64,000 nucleotides of DNA from Cucumis sativus (taxonomy: Eukaryota; Streptophyta; Magnoliopsida; Cucurbitales; Cucurbitaceae): assembly GCF_000004075.3 (NCBI RefSeq), contig NC_026657.2, positions 30,474,408 to 30,538,407 of the forward strand. Reading direction: 5' to 3'. Of the stretch, positions 55,901 through 64,000 are shown one piece after another. The position numbers were made by a program, and so were the translations under genes. The notes below the pieces were generated by a model. The model was not told the DNA's origin and did not search any database. It saw only the letters and a program-made list of their open reading frames with translations. Every line of letters starts with the position of its first letter. Position 1 is the first letter of the stretch.

Positions 55901-58114
55901 AACATGACAAATATTTTCATTAATATAAATGGGTCAAGAGGATACAACCAATTAAATTAACTCAAATTAACCTATTCATATATATATTTTTTTTCTTTGA
56001 AGTTACAAAGTTTCGTCAATCATTTTCATAATTAATTATTGTATTAAAACATCACATATATGTGGTTAAGCAAACATACATGACTTAAATTAAGTCAAAG
56101 TTTGATTTATTTATCAAGAATATGATAATTTTTTTGAATAGAAATTAGTGTATTTTAATATATTTTACATGAGAAAATTCAACTCACCTAGAAATAATAA
56201 ATTTTCAATATTACATCATTGTTTCGTTATTTTAATTTTGAACATCTTATTGACTTAATTAGAGTATGAAAAAAGTGAACTACAAATTTGTTTACTCTTC
56301 TTCTCAATTATTTAAAGGGAAAAAATACATTTTTTTCTATTATTTAAAGAAAAAATTAATTCAATCTGTACTTTCAATAAATTTAAAAATAGTTCACATT
56401 ACTACTAGTCTGTGGTTAAAATTTCTTTGTAAGTTCTTAAAAATATATTCATAATTTCCTTTACTTGGATGGAATATGTTGCTATGATTCGTATTCAAAT
56501 CGAACAAGATATATTTAATAATATATTAACAAAAATAAAATATAAATATAAATACAAAGAATAAAATGATTTACTAAAAAAACGTGGAAGTGAGGATCCA
56601 ACCACAGTCGTTGTTTTCATTATTATTGAGTTAAGATCAATGTAATATTTTAAACTGTGATACATACTAGCATATTTTTTCAAATACTATAACATAAATC
56701 TTTTTATTAGAGTCAACTAAAAATTTAATACTTGAGAATTTGAATGAATGTGTGTATATTTATATAAATATTAGTCTGCAGCCAACAATTTTGAAATTGA
56801 AATGGTTTGGATTGTGAAGTCACAAATTAATTAGCAACCTTATGAATATTTTGTATATCTCCATCTCTAATAAATTGGTGGAGGACAAATTTGGGTAGGG
56901 AAATGGATGGATTCATACGTTGCCAAACTCTAATTTAGTCATCAAACTATTTCACCTAACCTACGATGTCAATGTGGTAGCTTGATTGCCATCCGATTCT
57001 TTCATTTACTCATCTACAATCCTCTTTCTTAGAGTTATATATAGAACCAATACAAATAAGATACTTTGTATAACACATAGAATATGGATCAATATGTTAT
57101 GGTATTTGAACACGCGGACCGTGGTACCCTGAATTTGTGAGCTACCAAAAAAGTGATGGTAAAAACCAAAAGCAAAACAAGCAAAAGCCCCTGGATCTAT
57201 TAAACCAAGTGTGGCCCCTTGACTTGGGTTTCTACCCCCACAGTTTTTTTCTTTCCTTTTTGTACCCCAAACTTTGACCTTTCATTGCTCATAGATTTCA
57301 ACCTTTTTTCTGGAAATCTCCACATTCTTCTTTATTCCCATTTTAACCTTCTATTTAACATGGGCCCATTTCACAAACAAATTTAATGACTTCTCTTTCC
57401 AAAATCTCCATACCGTCCTTTGTAGAATATTAATGCTACAATCTTTTTTTTTTTTTACATGACTTTAACATCTATCTTTTATTTGAATATATTATATGTT
57501 TGAACACTCTTACCTTCAAATATATTGATGGATTCAAAAGAAAAAGAAGTATCATGTCGTTTTAACCACTCATACATTAAATAAATAAATTATCTTTTAT
57601 TAATTTATTTATTTTCAGTTGATAATTTTTTATTAACACTTTATTTGAGTTCTTGTAGAATTTATGCTCATCTTTATAATGATTTAAATTTTACACTTTA
57701 TTCCTCGTAAAAGGAAAAACACAGCTATGCACTCTAAAATGTTGATATATGATTAAGTATTTTATTTTCCAAACAATTTTGTGTTCTATAGTTAACCTAG
57801 GTTGATTTTATCTAGTTTAAAAGTTTATGAGTTTAAACTTTGACCTCATAATGGATTTTATGAGTTTTAAGATTTATTTGACCAAGTTTGCAATCAATAT
57901 AAACGATAGTAATAATAAAAGTAAATAGAAAGATTGTAAATTATGGTATATGGAATGAGAATTGTAAATGTTTGATGCAGTGGGAATATTCTTAGGATCT
58001 TGAAGACAAGAGGGGTAAAATAGTAAAATCGTTATTTTCTTGCGGAAAAAGAAAAACGCCAAAACAAGTGGCGATGATTACTCTCTTTGTTTTTGTATCT
58101 GCCAAACCGCTTGA
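52966..58114. other. AT-rich intergenic DNA
   Basis: Five kilobases with no supported gene. It includes a tandem duplication at 53565-53697 and a run of GGGCTTGG/GGCCCA-rich sequence (54390-54490, 55130-55260). Polypyrimidine blocks at 57180-57360 resemble plant leaders but lead to no convincing frame. Confidence 0.5.
53565..53697. repeat. Tandem duplication, two units of about 65-70 bp
   Basis: The units at 53565-53635 and 53636-53697 share ACAAGAATGTGATTGTGAAG and AATCCAATTAGATTTTGATT; the second has lost about 9 bp in the middle. Intergenic, with no apparent role. Confidence 0.85.
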
Positions 58115-58120
58115 TATAAA
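58115..58120 (+). promoter_or_regulatory. TATA box of the aldolase gene
   Basis: TATAAA at 58115 followed by a CT-rich stretch, 94 bp before the start codon; it predicts a leader of about 65 nt. Confidence 0.55.
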
Positions 58121-58213
58121 CGCAGACCTCCTAAAACCCTTTCAATTCACTGCTCTCTCTGCTTCCAATTTCTTCAATCTTCTTCAACTTTCAATCCTCG
58201 TTTCCATTCCAAT

Positions 58214-60620
58214 ATGTCTTCCTTCAAGAGCAAGTACCAGGGTATTTCTTCCTTTTCTCTCTTTCTTCCAATTTCCCCATCTTCCGATCAGTGTTTTGTT
58301 TTCGCCCTCTCGTTCCATCTTTTAGTATTTACGTTTGATGGCCTTTTTTTTTTTTTTTTTGGTTGATCTGTGTCTCTTGGTTTAATTTCTCGAATCTGGG
58401 TGTTTCTTGCTTCTGTTTCCAGTAATCCGGTTGTGATGCTCTGTTTGATCATTACTCTGTTTACCTTTATTTATTTGCTCATTCATTTTCATTTGATTGC
58501 ATCTGTCTATACTCTATTTTGTTATTTTACTTAGATCTACCAAATACATGTAGTAACTCATATATACTCCTTTATCGTCAGTATTTCTACTCTTTTGAGG
58601 TGTGCTCACATTACGTTTTAAGTTACAGACGTACTGCTTTCGCCATATGGTTGGAATCAAACTTTCCAGTGACAGTATTGCAGGAAAAGATCGCTAGTTT
58701 GGATTACTGAATAGCCCGATTAACGATCATGCTTTTAACTTTATGTGTTAACAAGATCTTTACTTGATTTTGTATAAGCGTGGAGGCCTGGGTTGTCGGG
58801 ACAGGAATTTTGGGATTGAATCTTTGGTTTAAAGGGAATTTATTGTTCTGTGTAATGAAGAATAAAAATCATCTTATGTACGGTGGGCCAAGTAGAGGTC
58901 AATAATGTAGCCGTTTTTCTGGTTTCTTTCTGTTCAAATTTTTCACTCTGTTCCATCAATGGATGCCTTCTACCTGGTGAAAAAGGTACCTAAATTAAGA
59001 ACTTTGAAGGAGAAAAATCTTAAAGGTGTGTCAACTAAAGTATGTAGTTCTGTGAAAGGTTTTGAATGTATTTACCATTTATAGGTATTGTAGATCTATA
59101 ATGCTTCACTGTCATATATGTTCAAATTTTCCACTCTGATCTATCAAGTGGATCATGTCATCGTTTTCTTGTACATGGGGATTTGTCTAATTTTGCTTTG
59201 AATGACCAAGCATGTGTTTTGGTGTATTCATGTTAAATCTAATCTAGCCCTAGGGGTGACTCTAGTGAATCACATAAATCTCAATCTTCCCTGTTTTAAG
59301 TTTTTATGTTCTCGTACGTTCTTGATTTCTTAAGAGAACAGTTGAGTTATTTATCTTGATTGATTCACAGAATCATTAATTTTGAGCAAACTTTTTTAGT
59401 ATTTGTGATTTATGTCTTCTACGTACGTTCTGTGCAGATGAGCTCATAGCCAATGCTACCTACATTGGCACTCCTGGGAAGGGTATCCTTGCTGCTGATG
59501 AATCAACTGGTACCATTGGTAAACGTCTAGCGAGTATCAATGTAGAGAATGTCGAGTCCAACCGACGTGCACTCCGGGAACTTCTCTTCCTCACTCCCGG
59601 TGCCCTTCAATATCTCAGTGGAGTTATCCTGTTTGAGGAGACTCTCTACCAGAAGACAGCTGCAGGTAAACTGAAAAATTAGTACCGAAGTTTGATTTTT
59701 TAGTGTGTCCTTATACAGGTCGGACAGTCTGGTTTTTGCCTTTTGGATACGTTGATTTGTGTATGATGTGTAGCTTTCTCTATCTGGTTGTTTGTGCAGG
59801 CAAGCCATTTGTTGATGTCTTGAAGGAAGGTGGTGTGTTGCCTGGCATCAAGGTTGACAAGGGTACTGTTGAACTTGCTGGTACTAATGGTGAAACAACC
59901 ACACAAGGTCTTGATGGTCTTGCTCAGCGCTGCCAAAAGTACTATGAAGCCGGTGCTAGGTTCGCCAAATGGCGTGCAGTGCTCAAGATCGGTCCTACTG
60001 AGCCTTCACAATTGTCTATCAACGAGAATGCCTATGGATTAGCTCGGTATGCTGCTATCTGCCAGGAGAATGGTCTTGTTCCCATTGTTGAGCCTGAGAT
60101 TCTGGTTGATGGACCTCACAGCATTGAGAAATGTGCTGAAGTGACAGAGCGTGTTCTTGCTGCGTGTTACAAGGCCCTGAACGATCATCACGTCCTTCTC
60201 GAAGGAACTCTGTTGAAGCCCAACATGGTTACCCCTGGATCTGAAGCTGCTAAGGTTGCCCCAGAGGTGATTGCTGAATACACGATTCGGGCTCTACAAC
60301 GTACTGTCCCTGCTGCAGTTCCAGCCATCGTTTTCTTGTCAGGCGGGCAGAGTGAGGAGGAAGCAACCCTCAACCTCAATGCCATGAACAAACTGAAGGG
60401 AAAGAAGCCATGGTCGTTATCTTTCTCGTTTGGACGTGCCCTTCAGCAGAGTACTCTCAAGGCATGGGCAGGAAAGGAGGAGAATGTTGAGAAGGCAAGG
60501 GCTGCTTTCCTCACAAGGTGCAAGGCGAACTCGGAGGCAACCCTCGGAACATACAAGGGTGATGCAGAGCTCAGTGAGGGTGCGGCAGAAAGTCTTCATG
60601 TAAAGGATTATAAGTACTGA
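58214..60620 (+). CDS. FBA: Fructose-bisphosphate aldolase, cytosolic class I
   Basis: Cleaves fructose 1,6-bisphosphate into dihydroxyacetone phosphate and glyceraldehyde 3-phosphate (and the reverse) in glycolysis and gluconeogenesis. Three exons, 58214-58241, 59438-59665 and 59800-60620, joined in phase 1; 358 aa, the standard length of plant cytosolic aldolases. There is no transit peptide: the protein starts [16 protein letters not shown]. Diagnostic blocks are [15 protein letters not shown], the Schiff-base lysine in [15 protein letters not shown] (about residue 225), [20 protein letters not shown] and the C-terminal tyrosine (VKDYKY). The very short first exon (28 nt) and 1.2-kb first intron are typical of highly expressed plant genes whose first intron can boost expression. 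The reading is intact throughout. Confidence 0.97.
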
Positions 60621-61351
60621 AAAGGGTTTTATTTTGCTGTTTCTATTGTTATTCTGTTTTGTTTTAGTTTGTTTAATTAAGCATGAGGTAAAAGAGCATT
60701 CTGACATGTGTTGATGAGGCTCATCAGGGACAACAATAAGCCTTTTGAAGAAGCTTTTTTGTTTTGTTTTGTTTTGTTTTCTTTTCTTTTCTTTTTGTTG
60801 GGGTTGGTTGAGGGAGCTGTTCTGGTTTTTCTCTTTAAGGAAAAATAGGAATTTATCTATCTTTACATTCAATTTTACCCTTTTTATTTGTGTTATTTCC
60901 TGTTCTTTTTTCCAGAAAGATAAGAAAATAACTTAGTTTCGATTTAGACAACACATTTAATAAATTTGTGCCCAATATTATCAATTAACCTCAAATCAAA
61001 TCTGACTATATACATATATGAGAAGAAATTTAAGATAATATTTGATTTACTTGAACAAATATTTCAATTAAACTTTGCAGGATAATGTCATGGTCTTGGG
61101 GCAGATCCTATGTCCCAAGCCCAATGACGGTATGAAATCAATTATTTATTCCAAAATCCTTGTAAATAGAAAACAAGGATACTCAAAAGCGAACTCTTTA
61201 TTATATTAAAGCATAATATCAAAAATCACAAATTCCAATCCGAAAAAACTCATGCGTTGGTCTCTTCTTCTCTACACATCATGTCATAACAATATTTCTT
61301 AAATGGTTGTTCAAACAAAATTCTAACCTTAGTAAAAGTACAAAATTTAAT
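60621..61351. other. Aldolase 3' UTR and intergenic DNA
   Basis: The T-rich stretch to about 60950 is probably 3' UTR; the rest is AT-rich with no supported gene. Confidence 0.5.
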
Positions 61352-61543
61352 GTCCCATTTGGTAATTATTTTTTTGTTTAACTTCTATTTTAAAATTTTT
61401 GTTTATTAAAATCAAAAGTATATATATTTGGTAATCAAATTAAAAACAAGAGTTTTTTTTCTTTTCAATTTCAGTTTTACTTTCATAATTTTAAAAAACA
61501 AACTTTTTGCTTTAAAATTGAATTAGTTACCAAACACACCCAA
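61352..61543. mobile_element. Short MITE-like inverted-repeat element
   Basis: CCCATTTGGTAATTATT at the left and AATTAGTTACCAAACACACCC at the right form imperfect inverted ends about 190 bp apart, with AT-rich DNA between them. The ends resemble hAT-like MITEs with TTTGGTAA cores. The exact ends and target-site duplication are not resolved. Confidence 0.5.
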
Positions 61544-63169
61544 TTTTTAAAAACTAAAAAACAAAAACCAAAGACAGGAAATGAATTGGCTTACCAAGTA
61601 TATGACCTAGACAATCTCAAATTTTAATTTGAAAAAATAAAAAAGTTGAGGGTGGAAATATTCCCATTTGAGTCAAATTCAAATACAAAAAAGTTGGAAA
61701 AGAAAAGAAACCCCGAGGGATTGTTAAATAATAAAAAAAATGAAACTATTGAATGGGTTGAATAGATATAGAAAAGAATTTAATGAATTTTGGCTATCTT
61801 TTATAAAAAAATAATTTAATATTTGATTATTAAATAAAATGGGAGTATATATCATTTCAAGTTTTCAAGTGTTAAACTAAAAAAAGAGAAAAAGAAAAAG
61901 AATAAAAAAGAGGGTGAAACAGTGAAAACAGGGAAGCCCATGGTTTTGTGAGAGTAAAAAAGTAAAAAAGAAAGAGAGAGAGAGGGAGAGGGAGAAAAGG
62001 AATTAATAAAGAGAGAGAATTATTAAATGAAGAAATGGAAGTGCAGATACTTAAAAGAAAGTGAGTGAGTGAGTTGAAGTTTGAATAAATGAATTGAATT
62101 GAATTGGCAGAGAAATTCCCTAAACAGGAAGAGGATGACACAGTTCCCAGATTTCCAATTTCTGAAAAACAAAACTGCTTTATTCCTCCCCTTATTATTC
62201 TACCATCATCTAATCTTTATTAATACCATTCTACCCCTCACTCTTCATATCATTATTTAATATATTCACTTTCTTTACAATCCCCCCTCCAACCACAATA
62301 TATAACTCAATCCCTTAATACACACATATGTTTCAACTGCCTAACATCAATATACCCAACTGAGTTTATCATGAACTAAATCCAACTTCAACCAATCATC
62401 AAGTTGGCATTATTATTACTCCAACGGTAACTCCTTAACAGTAAGTTTAATTTAATTCTTTGGATCGTGCTAATTAATTTGAAAAGAAAAGAGAAAAACC
62501 CTAAATGATAGACAAAATGAGTAGAAGAAAAATAAAACTTGTGACAAGTGAGGTCACCTCTACTACTCTAGAATGAGTAATTTTATAAACGAGGCATGTA
62601 CATAGTCCAGACAACGTTCTTGCTTGGAATTGGACATCCACAATATATTAATATATTCTCTCGACTTTTCGTGCTTTCACACATATTGTTGAACTCAATA
62701 TACATACATATGCATGTATGTATGTGCACTTTTTCTCTTTGGTCCTAATTTATTTCTCTTCTATTTAATATTGCAAAACACTTGTGCATCCTTAGATAAT
62801 AATATTACATTTTTCTTTTGAATTTTTTTATGAGAATTTTTCTAATTTTTTTTTTTACTCTTATCTAATATTAACCTTGAGCACTCTTTACCAAAATTTT
62901 GATAAGAAAAATAAATTTTAAAAAAGATACACACAAGTGAATGTGATGATGATATGGTTGTGTGAAAACAAGTACTATGAGATTAAAGTAAATAATAAAG
63001 TTAAAAATTATTTAGGTCAAAAGAGACATCTAGGGATTCGAAAGAGAATGATTTAAGTCAATAACTAATTAATTAATATATATTTACACATATATTTTAA
63101 TGATATATATGTTGGAATTAATGGAAGAATTAAAAAAGGATGTTGGGAGTTAGTAATGGTTATATATAA

Positions 63170-63212
<43 letters not shown>

Positions 63213-64000
63213 GAAGAAGACTCATTAGAACTGTTTTCTTCAAAGTGACACTCTATTGTCATATCTGCTACATCCATAAAAGGACACATCCAAAACCCAA
63301 GGATCCAACTTGTTAAAATATTCCCCTACTTGTTCATCTAATACATTTACGCCATTCCAATATAAATAACTCAAATATTAAAATATGTGTCATCATTTTC
63401 CTCTCTAACTATTTGTGAAACTTCTTTTATAGTTTTAACATAGGAAAGGTCGTAATTAATTATGATTTGTGTATATATAAAACTTAAATTTGAGATTGAT
63501 TAAAATATATTTACAATATTAATTTTAGAAAAACGAGACTAAATTAATTACGCTCACATATTACATAATCTATACTCCATATTTCACAAATCTAACTAGG
63601 TCATTACAAATGTAACTTTATGAATCAAACATCACTCTACTCTACTGTATAAACTTTAAAATATACGAAAAAGAAAAAAAAACTAATAACATAGATATTA
63701 AAATAAATCATCAAACATTGTCAATAATACAAATATACATAAAAGGGTAAAAGAAAAAACAATTGTATTACATAGATCTGTGACAATTATATTTCAATAC
63801 TCATTATTAAGTACTTATATATTTGTACATGCATGGGCATAGATATACAAATGTTATGCGGATTTAATTAGAAGGTTTTAAAAATTCAAGCCTATATTTT
63901 AAGTAATTAAGTGCAGAAATGAAAAATGTAAATTTAATAAACTAAAATCTAACTAATTATAACGTAATGAATTGTAAAATTGATAATTTTTAATTTGCTT
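61544..64000. other. AT-rich intergenic DNA, right end
   Basis: No gene supported. On the minus strand a GA/CT-rich stretch (61940-62130) resembles a leader before an ATG in good context at 61943, but that frame closes after 29 codons. A perfect TA repeat lies at about 63181-63207, next to a CA run at 63171-63182. Confidence 0.5.

Noticed and set aside
61872-62141. Open minus-strand frame of 89 codons
   Set aside because: It begins with GTG and is Ser/Phe/Leu-rich translation of CT-rich DNA; not a credible protein.

Overview
The window is nuclear DNA of a flowering plant, most probably a eudicot. The genes are split by GT-AG introns in an AT-rich background, and every recognisable protein is a plant orthologue. 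A cucurbit is my guess from overall impression; nothing in the window proves it.

Layout. The left edge holds the last exons of a DEMETER/ROS1-type 5-methylcytosine DNA glycosylase (+, to 1012). Next to it, 2360-3300 holds a degenerate tandem array whose units each carry an exon-like block on the minus strand. A complete 15-exon CTR1 kinase gene (+, 5772-14477), the negative regulator of ethylene signalling, follows. Its intron 13 contains a solo LTR with a perfect target-site duplication. A 1.4-kb foldback element (15750-17133) separates CTR1 from a class A heat stress factor of HSFA3 type (+, 17897-20418). A second, smaller foldback (21292-21787) lies between HSFA3 and the ribosome-biogenesis gene RPF2 (-, 22978-24974). 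RPF2 is head to head with a PCF11-like mRNA cleavage/polyadenylation factor (PCFS4 type, +, 26085 to about 32764).

The stretch 32.8-43.2 kb is AT-rich and gene-poor. It hides one small three-exon gene on the minus strand (35360-35882), found by hand splicing: a phytosulfokine (PSK) precursor whose pentapeptide reads YVYTQ instead of the usual YIYTQ and whose acidic segment lacks cysteines. Further right are a receptor-like PAN/B-lectin membrane protein without a kinase (+, 43246-45532), a decayed intron-containing copy of the 60S biogenesis factor RLP24 (47203-48016) with a fragment of U2 snRNA in its intron, a DUF868 gene (+, 52066-52965) and a cytosolic class I fructose-bisphosphate aldolase (+, 58214-60620). 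The last 3.4 kb contains only a MITE-like repeat and simple sequence.

The genes do not form an operon or cluster; each has its own promoter. The shared themes are ribosome biogenesis (RPF2, the dead RLP24 copy), signalling (CTR1, PSK, PAN protein) and nuclear gene regulation (DME/ROS1, HSFA3, PCFS4). Exon coordinates come from reading frames, GT-AG sites and remembered family conservation; no database search was possible.
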